In this document: positions 1-8,097 of the stretch, piece by piece
Numbering within the stretch: the stretch's first letter is position 1
Layout: each line of letters begins with the position of its first letter
Source of the DNA: Pseudoalteromonas apostichopi
GTDB taxonomy: Bacteria; Pseudomonadota; Gammaproteobacteria; Enterobacterales; Alteromonadaceae
Length of the DNA: 64,000 nucleotides
Direction: 5' to 3'
Assembly (NCBI RefSeq): GCF_030297135.1
Contig: NZ_AP028065.1
Span: 2,790,001 to 2,854,000, forward strand
Notes under the pieces: model-generated
Seen by the model: only the letters and a program-made list of their open reading frames with translations
Databases searched by the model: none
Told to the model about the DNA's origin: nothing
Program-made: the position numbers and the translations under genes

Positions 1-1254
1 TGCCACGATAATAAGCCACATCGGGCTCGTGACTTGCGTAACGGTTTGCACATTAGTTGGCGTATGACTCAGCTCATTAGAGCTTGCTGTTTGCGGCTCT
101 GCGATAGCTGGGGCTGTTGGTGTGAGTGGATTTGTACTTGGCACAACTGTTAATGTTCGAGCAGGTATTGTCGCGTAGCTAATACGATTGATTTTGGTAT
201 TAAACCAAGGCAGCTTTATTTCAGGCAATGTATAAGTGCCCGGTGTTTGCGGTAATAAAGCATAAGAAGCCGTTTGTTGTGAAATAACACGGCCATCACG
301 TACCAGATGATTACTCTCTTTTTCATCAGGGTAACTTCTAAAACCTTGCACCTGCGGCATATCGATATCAGGAAGTTGCTCTTTAGTAACCCCCAATGCG
401 GTTAAGGTGATAGTTCGAGTGATCGGCGTACCGACTTCCACGGTGTCATCTTTTGGTTGCCATTGCTCATCAAGGTTAACCAATTCACTCGGTAACCAAG
501 CACCTGAGTAGTTTTCTGGAATTGGCTTGATTTCAATATCGACATCTTCGCCCATTGCTGAAACAGCCATTTGTCGGTAATTTTGACGAATACGGCCATT
601 GAATACTGGGGCTGTGATGGTATTCACGCCACTTTTTTGTGGTTGCACTAAATACTCACGGGTGATCACTAAATAGCGTTTTCCATCAATTAACTCATAG
701 TCTTCAGATTGCTTGTTAATTGGAGTTAGCTCAGCGTTTTCCATTTCTGGTGTGGTTAAGTTGCCATCAAGCAGTTCTTTGTTGTTGTCTAAATACAATT
801 TAACCGTATAAACACCGGCTTCTTGCACGTATAAGCTAGTTGGCTTGATGCTTGTTTTAATGAAGGCTTCTTTATTTTGCTCAGAGGTTTGGCTGCGCTT
901 AGCCACCGTTAGCTCAATCGGTTTTGAACTGACACCAGCAACGGTAAAAGCAGGAATGGTATAAGTGCCTTCTTTGCGGGTCATCAGTTTTACAGACCAG
1001 TTAGTTTGCTTACTGATTTCACCATTAATAATGTTGGTACGCGAGCTTACACTGGTAGGCCCTACAACAAAGTCTTTTAATAACACTGAAGTGTCGGGTT
1101 GTTCGCTGTTAATAGAGTCGTCTGCTGAGATGGTTAAAATAAAAAACTCACCGGCAAGGACTGGGTTTTTATCAACACTTGCCTGTAGCTGGGTGGCAGC
1201 CCAAAGCGGCGCTGCCGCGATTAGCAATAAACAACATAATAATCGCATTACCAT
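1..1254 (-). CDS. BatD family membrane protein, partial (C-terminus beyond the left edge)
   Basis: The open frame starts at 1254 (ATG) and runs to the window edge without a stop, giving 418 visible codons. Residues 1-20 form a signal peptide (Met-Val-Met-Arg, then a Leu/Cys/Ile/Ala-rich core ending near Leu-Trp-Ala-Ala). A long beta-rich, Ser/Thr-rich ectodomain follows, of the kind seen in BatD ('oxygen tolerance') proteins, and a hydrophobic stretch begins at the very edge (Met-Trp-Leu-Ile-Ile-Val), probably the membrane anchor. The start overlaps the stop of the preceding VWA-TPR gene (ATGGTAATG), with an alternative ATG at 1248, so the two are translationally coupled. BatD proteins are thought to act in the periplasm with VWA partners; the biochemical role is unknown. 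Family assignment rests on sequence feel plus operon context and is good. Confidence 0.85.
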   Translation of the reverse strand, partial: MVMRLLCCLLLIAAAPLWAATQLQASVDKNPVLAGEFFILTISADDSINSEQPDTSVLLKDFVVGPTSVSSRTNIINGEISKQTNWSVKLMTRKEGTYTIPAFTVAGVSSKPIELTVAKRSQTSEQNKEAFIKTSIKPTSLYVQEAGVYTVKLYLDNNKELLDGNLTTPEMENAELTPINKQSEDYELIDGKRYLVITREYLVQPQKSGVNTITAPVFNGRIRQNYRQMAVSAMGEDVDIEIKPIPENYSGAWLPSELVNLDEQWQPKDDTVEVGTPITRTITLTALGVTKEQLPDIDMPQVQGFRSYPDEKESNHLVRDGRVISQQTASYALLPQTPGTYTLPEIKLPWFNTKINRISYATIPARTLTVVPSTNPLTPTAPAIAEPQTASSNELSHTPTNVQTVTQVTSPMWLIIVA

Positions 1255-3122
1255 GATTTTTCGGCTCCTCGTGGACGACGTTGATAGTTTCGTTTTTGTG
1301 CTTCTAATTGCATTTTATTTCTTAATAAGATCGCAGGATCATCGGGAACTTTACGCAGCAATTGATTAAGTTGCTGGGCTTTTTCTTTCTCTTCATTAGT
1401 CAGCTCAGCAGCTTGTGCCTGCATAGCCTGTTGCTCTGCTTGCTGTTTAGCTTGTTCATCGCTTTGCGATGGCTCTGGCTGGGCATCTTGTTGCTCAGGA
1501 GATTGCTCTGGCTTTTGCTCACCTGATTGTGGCGACTTTTCTGATTCAGATTGCATTTCAGGTTTGTTTTGTTGATCACTTTCAGAGTCACTTTGCTCAC
1601 CTTTTTGATCTGACTGTTCGCCTTGCTCTGAGGGTTGTTGGCTATCTTGCTGCTCACTTTGCTCAGAGTTATCGCCTTGCTGGGAGTTTTCACCCTGTTG
1701 CTTTTGCTGGTTATCTTGCTGACCATCGGAGTTTTGTTGATCAGTGTTTTGCTGTTGATCTTGTTGCTGCTGTTGCTCTTGCTGCTGCATTAACTGTTCA
1801 ACAAGGGCTTGGTTTTCTTTTGCTTCAGTGAAGTCATTTTTAAGCTGTTGGGCTTTCTTATAAGCTTCTATTGCTTGCTCTAGTTCACCTGCCTTTGCAA
1901 GGGCATTGCCATAGTTGTACAAACCCGTCGCAGATTTATCTTCACTAAACGCATCCATGGCAGCTTGGTAATTACCTTGCTGATAAAGGGCTGCGCCTTT
2001 TAATTGCGTGTTTTCAGCTTGGGCGGCTTGTTCAAATTGATTTTGCTGATAGGCATCGAGAGCGCGTTGGTCTTGGTTTTTAAACACCTCTGGTAACTCG
2101 GCGGCGTAAACCTGTTGCTGAGGTAATAGCATAACGAACAAAAAGCCAAGTACTAGGCTGCTTCGGCGAATTAAAAAGAGCGCTAATGGTAGTAAAATAA
2201 CAAGACCGTATATACCAGCATCAACACGCCATAACGCTTGGCTTTGTTTCTCGTCTTTGAGTACTTCAGCATTGGCTGTTGGGGCAAATGTTTGAATATC
2301 TTGATTACTGGTTTGATAAAGTGCAAATTTGCCACCGCTGTTGCGCGCTAAAGCACTTAAGCGACTGATATTTAGCGTCGGAATAACAATCTGTCCTTGC
2401 GAATCTTTTAAAAAGCCACCTTCAGGCAACTTAATAGGCGCACCTTGCTCCGTGCCGACGCCATAGACATTCAAGCGATAACTCGACTGAGCGGTAAAGC
2501 GACTAATATCTTCTTGATCAAGGCTATCAACCCCATCGGTAACTAAAATAATATCACCATCTAAATAGCCTGCTTGTTTAAGTAAATCGTCGGCTTTTTC
2601 TAAACCTTCAATAACGTTCGATCCTTTGCTCGGCATGATATCTGGGCTTAGGCTTGGGATGAGGTTAGCTAAGGTGCTGGCGTCATTGGTTAGCGGTGAA
2701 ATGGTAAATGCAGAACCTGCATAAGCAACCAATGCCGTATCACCTTCTTTGAAAAGTTCAATCATATCAAGTGCTTTAAAGCGAGCTTGAACTAATCTAT
2801 TTGGTGCGATGTCGGTACTGAACATTGAGTACGACATATCCATCACAATAACCCGTGCGTTTTTCGCTTGAAACACTGGGACTTGTTTTTTCTCGAAGCT
2901 TGGACCTGCTGCAAACACAATGGCTAGCAAGGTAAAAATAGCAACTAGCCAAAGCGGTTGGCTTTGCTTTTTATGATTGTCGCTCATTACAAACTGCGCC
3001 AAATGGGGGGCAATTAAATCAGCTGGGGCGTTCTTTTTATTGCGTACTAACAACACACTAAAAATAATCAGTGCGGGGAGCAATAACCAAAGTAGTGCAG
3101 GGCGAATAAATTCAAAATCCAT
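1248..3122 (-). CDS. VWA and TPR domain membrane protein (BatB/BatC-type fusion)
   Basis: A 624-residue protein. Hydrophobic segments lie at about 10-27 and 57-72. A VWA domain with the metal-site motif Asp-Met-Ser-Tyr-Ser (95-99) spans about 88-290, and a third membrane segment lies at about 303-322. TPR-like repeats (Tyr-Asn-Tyr-Gly-Asn-Ala-Leu-Ala and relatives) run from about 350 to 430. Residues 437-595 are extremely rich in Gln, Ser, Glu and Asp, and the end is basic (Arg-Arg-Pro-Arg-Gly). In the classic Bat operon BatB (VWA) and BatC (TPR) can be separate; here they are joined. The gene lies 1 bp downstream of the preceding VWA gene and overlaps the BatD gene. Function is probably as a metal-dependent scaffold acting with the MoxR ATPase; this is inferred from the family. 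Confidence 0.88.
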   Translation of the reverse strand: MDFEFIRPALLWLLLPALIIFSVLLVRNKKNAPADLIAPHLAQFVMSDNHKKQSQPLWLVAIFTLLAIVFAAGPSFEKKQVPVFQAKNARVIVMDMSYSMFSTDIAPNRLVQARFKALDMIELFKEGDTALVAYAGSAFTISPLTNDASTLANLIPSLSPDIMPSKGSNVIEGLEKADDLLKQAGYLDGDIILVTDGVDSLDQEDISRFTAQSSYRLNVYGVGTEQGAPIKLPEGGFLKDSQGQIVIPTLNISRLSALARNSGGKFALYQTSNQDIQTFAPTANAEVLKDEKQSQALWRVDAGIYGLVILLPLALFLIRRSSLVLGFLFVMLLPQQQVYAAELPEVFKNQDQRALDAYQQNQFEQAAQAENTQLKGAALYQQGNYQAAMDAFSEDKSATGLYNYGNALAKAGELEQAIEAYKKAQQLKNDFTEAKENQALVEQLMQQQEQQQQQDQQQNTDQQNSDGQQDNQQKQQGENSQQGDNSEQSEQQDSQQPSEQGEQSDQKGEQSDSESDQQNKPEMQSESEKSPQSGEQKPEQSPEQQDAQPEPSQSDEQAKQQAEQQAMQAQAAELTNEEKEKAQQLNQLLRKVPDDPAILLRNKMQLEAQKRNYQRRPRGAEKSW

Positions 3123-3123
3123 A

Positions 3124-4110
3124 CTAGCTCTCCTGCTTAAATTGGCGAATAAAACTTACTAATATTGTTAAGCTGATTAAGCCTAGCGCCACAAGCAGTG
3201 GAATATAAAACAATGAAATTTGTGGACGGAACGTCTGCTCATCGCTACTGATAGGCTCAAGTTTATCGAGCTCCTGATAAATTTGCTGCAAGCCAGCCAC
3301 ATCTTTTGCACGAAAATATAAGCCGCCAGTTTGTTCTGCAATACGTTTTAGTAAGCTTTCATCTAAGTTACCGCCACTCATTCCACCCATATTGAATAAG
3401 CTAAAACCACGCGGGTTATCGGAGCCAACACCTATGGTATAAACCTTGATGCCTTCTTCACGTGCTAACAGTAGTGCATCTTCTGGGTCAAGGTTACCTG
3501 CGGTGTTTTGACCATCAGTTAATAGCACTACGATACGGTTACTTTCATCTTTGTTAGCAAAGCGTTTTACTGACAAACCTAATGCATCTCCGATAGCTGT
3601 TGCTCGACCAACTAGACCGATTTGCGCCTCGCTCAGCATTTGGCTCACGGTTTTAACATCACGCGTAAGAGGTGTTTGTAAAAATGCGGTGTCGCCAAAT
3701 AAAATGAGACCAAGGCGGTCGCCTTGACGTTGCTCAATAAAGTCACTCAGTACCGCTTTTACCATAGTTAGCCTGTCGACATACTGGTTTTGATAGGCCA
3801 TATCTTGTTCTGTCATAGAACCAGATAAATCTACTGCAAGCATGATATCGCGGCCTTCATTGGGCAAGGTGATGGGGTCATCAAGCCAAGTCGGGTTTGC
3901 GATAGCAATAACTAATAATCCCCATACTGCCCATTCGAGCAAAGATACTTTACGACTATGTTGCTGCACCGCTTGATTATTCAAACCAAGCTTAGCAAAG
4001 CCAGGAATACGCAACCGTAATTGCCCTTGTTGCTTTAACGGCATAAAGCGACTTAAAAGCCAAGGTAGGGGTAAAAGCACAAAACACCATGGCCAACTAA
4101 ACTCAAACAT
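3124..4110 (-). CDS. VWA domain membrane protein (BatA-like)
   Basis: A 328-residue protein with an N-terminal membrane segment (about 8-20), a second at about 60-72, and a VWA domain carrying a perfect metal-site motif Asp-Leu-Ser-Gly-Ser (94-98). The later motif Leu-Leu-Thr-Asp-Gly-Gln-Asn is also present, and a C-terminal membrane segment lies near 300-320. The frame is open further upstream to 4173. I chose ATG 4110 because a strong AAGGAG Shine-Dalgarno lies 8 bases before it and the protein then begins Met-Phe-Glu-Phe-Ser-Trp-Pro-Trp, typical of BatA proteins. It overlaps the end of the DUF4381 gene by 8 bp, consistent with coupling. BatA-type proteins are inner-membrane partners of MoxR ATPases. 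Confidence 0.9.
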   Translation of the reverse strand: MFEFSWPWCFVLLPLPWLLSRFMPLKQQGQLRLRIPGFAKLGLNNQAVQQHSRKVSLLEWAVWGLLVIAIANPTWLDDPITLPNEGRDIMLAVDLSGSMTEQDMAYQNQYVDRLTMVKAVLSDFIEQRQGDRLGLILFGDTAFLQTPLTRDVKTVSQMLSEAQIGLVGRATAIGDALGLSVKRFANKDESNRIVVLLTDGQNTAGNLDPEDALLLAREEGIKVYTIGVGSDNPRGFSLFNMGGMSGGNLDESLLKRIAEQTGGLYFRAKDVAGLQQIYQELDKLEPISSDEQTFRPQISLFYIPLLVALGLISLTILVSFIRQFKQES

Positions 4111-4543
4111 TAATTGGCTCCTTGAGTTTAAAGTTGCGAATGGCACTGCGTAATTTAGCTGCAAGTTCAGCATTATTACTTTGCTGCTGATAAAGCGGCA
4201 TCAACTCGTCGTAACTAAAGTTATCGCCACTTAGCTTAGATAAATTTTCAGACCACTTTGCCAAAGGCTGAGAGGCAAGTTGACTGCTGTAATAATGACG
4301 GGTTAAACGTTTTAAAATAATGTGTAGCTCTTGTGCATCATCATCACTAAGGGTTTTACTTAATTTAATGGCTTGTTTCTTGGCTTTTTTGAACTGTTGG
4401 TTTTTATATAAAAGCACTAAGCCGATAATTAATAACGAACCAACTAAGGCGATGATCAGCCACCAAATTGGAGCAAGTGGCCACCATGCAACCTCGGTCG
4501 GTGCAATGACATCATGTAAGCCATCTAGCGGATTTTTTTGCAT
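4103..4543 (-). CDS. DUF4381 domain membrane protein
   Basis: A small 146-residue protein. The N-terminus (Leu-His-Asp-Val-Ile-Ala-Pro, then Trp-Trp-Pro-Leu-Ala-Pro-Ile-Trp-Trp) followed by one membrane segment (about 27-48) and a basic helical cytoplasmic tail is the usual look of DUF4381 proteins encoded inside MoxR-VWA operons. It sits 2 bp after the DUF58 gene and overlaps the BatA-like gene. The molecular role is unknown; location suggests a structural part of the same membrane complex. Confidence 0.85.
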   Translation of the reverse strand: MQKNPLDGLHDVIAPTEVAWWPLAPIWWLIIALVGSLLIIGLVLLYKNQQFKKAKKQAIKLSKTLSDDDAQELHIILKRLTRHYYSSQLASQPLAKWSENLSKLSGDNFSYDELMPLYQQQSNNAELAAKLRSAIRNFKLKEPINV

Positions 4544-4545
4544 TG

Positions 4546-5490
4546 TTACTTTCTCACTAATTGCAGCTCAAGTGGAGTGGCTGCACTGAATGAAATTAAA
4601 CTAAGCCCAGATTTTTGTAGGCGCTTTAACCTATTAGAAAAAGACTCTTCAGCAGATTTAGCGAAGCGTTCGCGAAATTGCTTGTCCATTAATGGTAAAG
4701 CAAGATCTTGTCCATTTGCCGACACAGTTACTGTTTGTTTAAAAGCAGGTAACTGATGTTCAAATGGGTCGCTAATATGGCAACCAACCAACTCACAGTG
4801 TCTGCTCAGCATTTCAAGTTGTTTAAAGCTCGCTTCATCAAGGGCACTAAAATCAGAAACGATATAAACTAGGCTACCGGGTTTAGCCAAATGGTTAAGG
4901 CGTTTTAGGTTTTCACTAAATAGGCTGTTGGCTGTTTTGTCGATATTATTGAGCGCTTGGTTGTGAATATCACATAAGTTGTGACAGAGCTTTAACACCG
5001 CCTTTTCGCGTGACGTAGGCTTTAATTCGTGATGACTATGTTGATTAAACACCAGACCACCAATGCGGTCACCTCTTTGACACGCCGACCAAGCAACTAA
5101 TGCGCTAATATGCGCTGCTTGCACCGATTTTAACAGTAACTTTGAGCCAAACAGCATCGAGTTAGAAAAGTCGGTAAATACAAAAACAGGGCGTTCTTTT
5201 TCTTCTTGAAACAGTTTAGTGTGGGTTTCGCCTGTACGGGCGGTAACACGCCAGTCGATAGAGCGTATGTCATCACCAGCTTGATAATGACGCACTTCAG
5301 CAAACTCCATCCCGCGACCTTTATGTGGCGCAAGGTATTGCCCAGCTAAACTGTTTTTGATTTTTACTTTGGGCGCAAGTTCTAGTAAACGAGCTTTGGC
5401 TTTGTAATACATCAACTCTTTGAGTGATAAATTGACGCCTTGACTATGGCTCGTTGCTAACCACGCCGCTGTATCAAATTGGCTCGACAT
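4546..5490 (-). CDS. DUF58 domain protein (MoxR partner)
   Basis: A 314-residue soluble protein. The DUF58 signature is clear: Arg-His-Tyr-Gln-Ala-Gly-Asp-Asp-Ile-Arg-Ser-Ile-Asp-Trp-Arg (67-81), followed by Thr-Lys-Leu-Phe-Gln-Glu-Glu and a VWA-like start (Val-Phe-Val-Phe-Thr-Asp-Phe-Ser-Asn-Ser). There is no membrane segment, unlike the longer DUF58 protein at 17540-18859. It lies between the MoxR gene (3 bp upstream) and the DUF4381 gene (2 bp downstream). DUF58 proteins almost always sit beside MoxR ATPases and are thought to be their clients or adaptors. Confidence 0.9.
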   Translation of the reverse strand: MSSQFDTAAWLATSHSQGVNLSLKELMYYKAKARLLELAPKVKIKNSLAGQYLAPHKGRGMEFAEVRHYQAGDDIRSIDWRVTARTGETHTKLFQEEKERPVFVFTDFSNSMLFGSKLLLKSVQAAHISALVAWSACQRGDRIGGLVFNQHSHHELKPTSREKAVLKLCHNLCDIHNQALNNIDKTANSLFSENLKRLNHLAKPGSLVYIVSDFSALDEASFKQLEMLSRHCELVGCHISDPFEHQLPAFKQTVTVSANGQDLALPLMDKQFRERFAKSAEESFSNRLKRLQKSGLSLISFSAATPLELQLVRK

Positions 5491-5493
5491 AGC

Positions 5494-6450
5494 TTATGGC
5501 ACTGCTACCAGTTCTAAAATACGGCTGATCACGTCATCTTTACTGATGCCATCGGCCTGCGCTTCGTAGCTTAAAATAATACGGTGACGTAACACATTAT
5601 GCAGCACCGCTTGAATATCATCTGGGGCTACAAAATCACGGTTTTCTAGCCAAGCATGCGCGCGAGCACATTTATCAAGGGCAATGGTTGCACGCGGGCT
5701 TGCGCCATATTCAATCCAGCGGCCAAGTTGCTCATCAAGCTCTGAAGCTTCACGGGTTGCAACAATTAATTGCACTAGGTACTTTTCAAGTGGCTCAGCT
5801 AAGTACAAGCCTAAAATAGCTTTACGCGCAGCAAAAAGTTCACTTTGACTAATTTGTTGTGTCTCTGCTTGCTTATCAGAAATAGCCTCGCCACGGGTTA
5901 GGCGTAGGATATCTAATTCGTGTTCAGCACCCGGGTAATCAATGCTCAAATGCAATAAAAAGCGGTCAAGCTGTGCTTCTGGTAGTGGGTAAGTGCCTTC
6001 TTGCTCTAGCGGGTTTTGGGTTGCCATAACCATAAATAGATCAGACAGTGGATAAGTGTTTTTACCAACCGTTACTTGGCGTTCAGCCATGGCTTCGAGT
6101 AGCGCAGATTGTACTTTAGCAGGGGCACGGTTAATTTCGTCAGCCAAAATTAGGTTATGAAATAACGGTCCTTTTTCAAATACAAATTCACTGGTTTGCT
6201 GACGATATATATCGGTACCTGTGACATCCGCAGGTAATAAGTCTGGGGTAAACTGAACACGTTGGAAGCTACCTTCAACCCCTTTTGCTAAGGCATTGAC
6301 TGCACGGGTCTTTGCAAGACCTGGAGGGCCTTCTACTAATAAATGGCCATCTGCCAAAATCGCGATTAACAGTGCTTGGGTTAATTGTGGTTGGCCGATA
6401 ATTTGCGTGTCTAAGTATGATTTTAATTGTGAAAATGCGTTAACTGCCAT
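5494..6450 (-). CDS. MoxR family AAA+ ATPase (first module)
   Basis: A 318-residue AAA+ ATPase. Walker A is Gly-Pro-Pro-Gly-Leu-Ala-Lys-Thr (41-48), Walker B is Leu-Ile-Leu-Ala-Asp-Glu-Ile-Asn (100-107), and the sensor region reads Ala-Thr-Gln-Asn-Pro-Leu-Glu-Gln-Glu-Gly-Thr-Tyr. These are all diagnostic of MoxR. It is the first gene of the leftward operon that continues through DUF58, DUF4381, two VWA proteins and BatD. MoxR ATPases are chaperone-like and help maturation of VWA-linked complexes; the client here is not known. A second MoxR (16560-17543) in the same window shares the motifs but differs in Walker A. Confidence 0.93.
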   Translation of the reverse strand: MAVNAFSQLKSYLDTQIIGQPQLTQALLIAILADGHLLVEGPPGLAKTRAVNALAKGVEGSFQRVQFTPDLLPADVTGTDIYRQQTSEFVFEKGPLFHNLILADEINRAPAKVQSALLEAMAERQVTVGKNTYPLSDLFMVMATQNPLEQEGTYPLPEAQLDRFLLHLSIDYPGAEHELDILRLTRGEAISDKQAETQQISQSELFAARKAILGLYLAEPLEKYLVQLIVATREASELDEQLGRWIEYGASPRATIALDKCARAHAWLENRDFVAPDDIQAVLHNVLRHRIILSYEAQADGISKDDVISRILELVAVP

Positions 6451-6713
6451 AATAAAAAGACTGTCCTAAAAGCGTGAGTCAAAAATTGTTTTTGTTATGC
6501 GCCAATGCGTTATATTCAGTACCGATAAATTCTTTACGCGGTACCGTGGTGGGGCGCTATTAACAAGTTATAAGGATTCAAAAGTTATAACACAAGTGTT
6601 AGACACAAAATTCTCAAATAGTTCGTTATTTTTTAAGGATTTTTAGCCTACCATATAAATACAGTGTTTTTTTGTAAATAGGCCAAAAAAAGCCTATGGT
6701 TGAAAACTTAATA

Positions 6714-6743
6714 TTGGCATTCGTACACGGGTTGTTTTAGAAT
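6714..6743 (+). promoter_or_regulatory. Candidate sigma-70 promoter of fadI-fadJ
   Basis: TTGGCA (6714-6719) and TAGAAT (6738-6743) are separated by 18 bases, which would place the transcript start near 6750, just before the FadR-like palindrome. The match is by eye. Confidence 0.5.
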
Positions 6744-6754
6744 CAGGAAAAACA

Positions 6755-6771
6755 AACAGGTCAGACCTGTC
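6755..6771 (+). promoter_or_regulatory. FadR-like operator upstream of fadI
   Basis: AACAGGTCAGACCTGTC contains a 7-bp perfect inverted repeat (ACAGGTC, one base, GACCTGT). It fits the enterobacterial FadR consensus AACTGGTCnGACnTGTT at all but two defined positions. It lies between the predicted transcription start and the fadI start codon, where a bound repressor would block transcription. FadR releases DNA on binding long-chain acyl-CoA, which fits induction of beta-oxidation by fatty acids. That this organism uses FadR here, rather than PsrA or FabR, is inferred from the site. Confidence 0.75.
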
Positions 6772-6786
6772 AGCGGGAGAGCATAA

Positions 6787-8097
6787 ATGTCTGAGCAAAA
6801 TATACTTAAAACAGCAAAAGGCGATCGTATCGCTATCGTTAGCGGCCTGCGAACGCCATTCGCAAAGCAAGCCACAGCATTTCATCATGTACCAGCCCTT
6901 GATATGGGTAAGTTAGTTGTCAACGAAATGCTTGAACGACTTAACTTTAATAAATCTGAAATTGATCAACTTGTATTTGGTCAAGTAGTGCAAATGCCAG
7001 AAGCCCCAAATATTGCCCGTGAAATCGTATTAGGTACGGGCATGCCTGTTTCTGTTGATGCTTATTCTGTTTCGCGTGCGTGTGCGACAAGTTTCCAAGC
7101 CATTGCTAACGTAGCCGAGTCAATTATGGCAGGCTCAGTGCAAGTGGGTATCGCTGGTGGTGCTGACTCATCGTCTGTATTACCTATTGGTGTCAGCAAA
7201 AAATTAGCGGGTAGCCTTGTTGATTTAAACAAAGCACGCACGCTTGGTCAGCGATTAAAGATTTTCTCAAAACTACGTCTAAAAGATTTACTTCCTGTGC
7301 CGCCAGCGGTAGCTGAGTACTCTACAGGCTTATCTATGGGTCAAACGGCAGAGCAAATGGCTAAAACGCATAGTATTAGCCGTGAAGACCAAGATGCTTT
7401 AGCACATCGTTCTCATACTCTTGCAAGCCAAGCATGGGCTGATGGCAAACTTAAAGACGAAGTGATGACTGCGCATGTAGCGCCTTATAAGAGTTTTATT
7501 GAGCAAGATAATAACATTCGCCATAACTCGACTGTTGAAGGCTATGCGAAATTAAAACCAGTATTTGACCGTCAACACGGTTCAGTTACAGCCGCTAATG
7601 CTACGCCACTAACTGATGGTGCTGCTGCGGTATTAATGATGAGTGAAAGTAAAGCAAAAGCATTGGGTTACAATATCTTAGGTTATGTACGTAGCTTTGC
7701 TTTCTCGGCAATCGGTGTCCATGAGGACATGCTAATGGGTCCGGCTCACTCTACGCCAATTGCTCTTGACCGTGCAGGTATTACATTAGCAGATTTAGAT
7801 TTAATCGAAATGCACGAAGCATTTGCAGCGCAAACACTGGCTAATATGAAGATGTTTGCGTCAGACAAATTTGCACAAGAAAAGCTTGGTCGCAGTAAAG
7901 CGATCGGCGAAATTAACATGGACAAGTTCAATGTATTAGGTGGCTCACTAGCATACGGTCACCCATTTGCGGCAACAGGTGCACGCCTGATCACGCAAAG
8001 CTTAAATGAACTTAATCGTCGCGGTGGCGGCTTAGCGCTTACGACTGCGTGTGCAGCGGGTGGCTTAGGCGCAGCCTTTGTATTGGAGAGTGCGTAA
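6787..8097 (+). CDS. fadI: 3-ketoacyl-CoA thiolase FadI (beta subunit of the FadIJ complex)
   Basis: A 436-residue thiolase catalysing CoA-dependent cleavage of 3-ketoacyl-CoA, the last step of beta-oxidation. The nucleophilic cysteine is Cys99 in Ser-Arg-Ala-Cys-Ala-Thr-Ser. The other thiolase blocks, Met-His-Glu-Ala-Phe-Ala-Ala-Gln, Gly-His-Pro-Phe-Ala-Ala-Thr-Gly-Ala-Arg and the C-terminal Thr-Ala-Cys-Ala-Ala-Gly-Gly, are intact. The length fits FadI (about 436) rather than FadA (about 390). It overlaps fadJ by one base (TAATG), so the two subunits are translationally coupled. Control by the FadR-like operator 16 bp upstream is likely. Confidence 0.96.
   Translation: MSEQNILKTAKGDRIAIVSGLRTPFAKQATAFHHVPALDMGKLVVNEMLERLNFNKSEIDQLVFGQVVQMPEAPNIAREIVLGTGMPVSVDAYSVSRACATSFQAIANVAESIMAGSVQVGIAGGADSSSVLPIGVSKKLAGSLVDLNKARTLGQRLKIFSKLRLKDLLPVPPAVAEYSTGLSMGQTAEQMAKTHSISREDQDALAHRSHTLASQAWADGKLKDEVMTAHVAPYKSFIEQDNNIRHNSTVEGYAKLKPVFDRQHGSVTAANATPLTDGAAAVLMMSESKAKALGYNILGYVRSFAFSAIGVHEDMLMGPAHSTPIALDRAGITLADLDLIEMHEAFAAQTLANMKMFASDKFAQEKLGRSKAIGEINMDKFNVLGGSLAYGHPFAATGARLITQSLNELNRRGGGLALTTACAAGGLGAAFVLESA

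Larger units (their letters stand above)
6451..6786. other. Divergent intergenic region, bat operon / fadI
   Basis: This is 336 bp between the leftward MoxR operon and the rightward fadI-fadJ operon, and the only gap above 300 bp without a gene. The right end holds a fadI promoter candidate and a FadR-like operator, listed separately. The left end must hold the promoter of the MoxR operon, but I cannot point to convincing boxes. A short hairpin (AGGC/GCCT arms around an A-run) near 6680-6695 has no evident role. I see no small gene here. Confidence 0.6.

Noticed and set aside
402..599. Short minus-strand open frame of 65 codons inside the BatD gene
   Set aside because: It lies in another frame of the continuous BatD coding sequence and has no ribosome-binding site or protein-like pattern.
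965..1369. Plus-strand open frame of 134 codons over the bat genes
   Set aside because: It overlaps the BatD and VWA-TPR genes on the opposite strand; its hydrophobic look comes from their composition.
1400..1831. Open frames on both strands over the Gln-rich region
   Set aside because: Both are by-products of the repetitive CAG/CAA-type codons in the VWA-TPR tail.
6678..6697. Possible terminator ATAGGC/GCCTAT around an A-run
   Set aside because: Only 6 bp of stem, an A-rich loop and no T-run downstream on either strand.
8049..8096. Longer N-terminus for fadJ from an ATG or GTG-like codon inside fadI
   Set aside because: The 16 extra residues are translated from fadI in another frame and are not found in FadJ.
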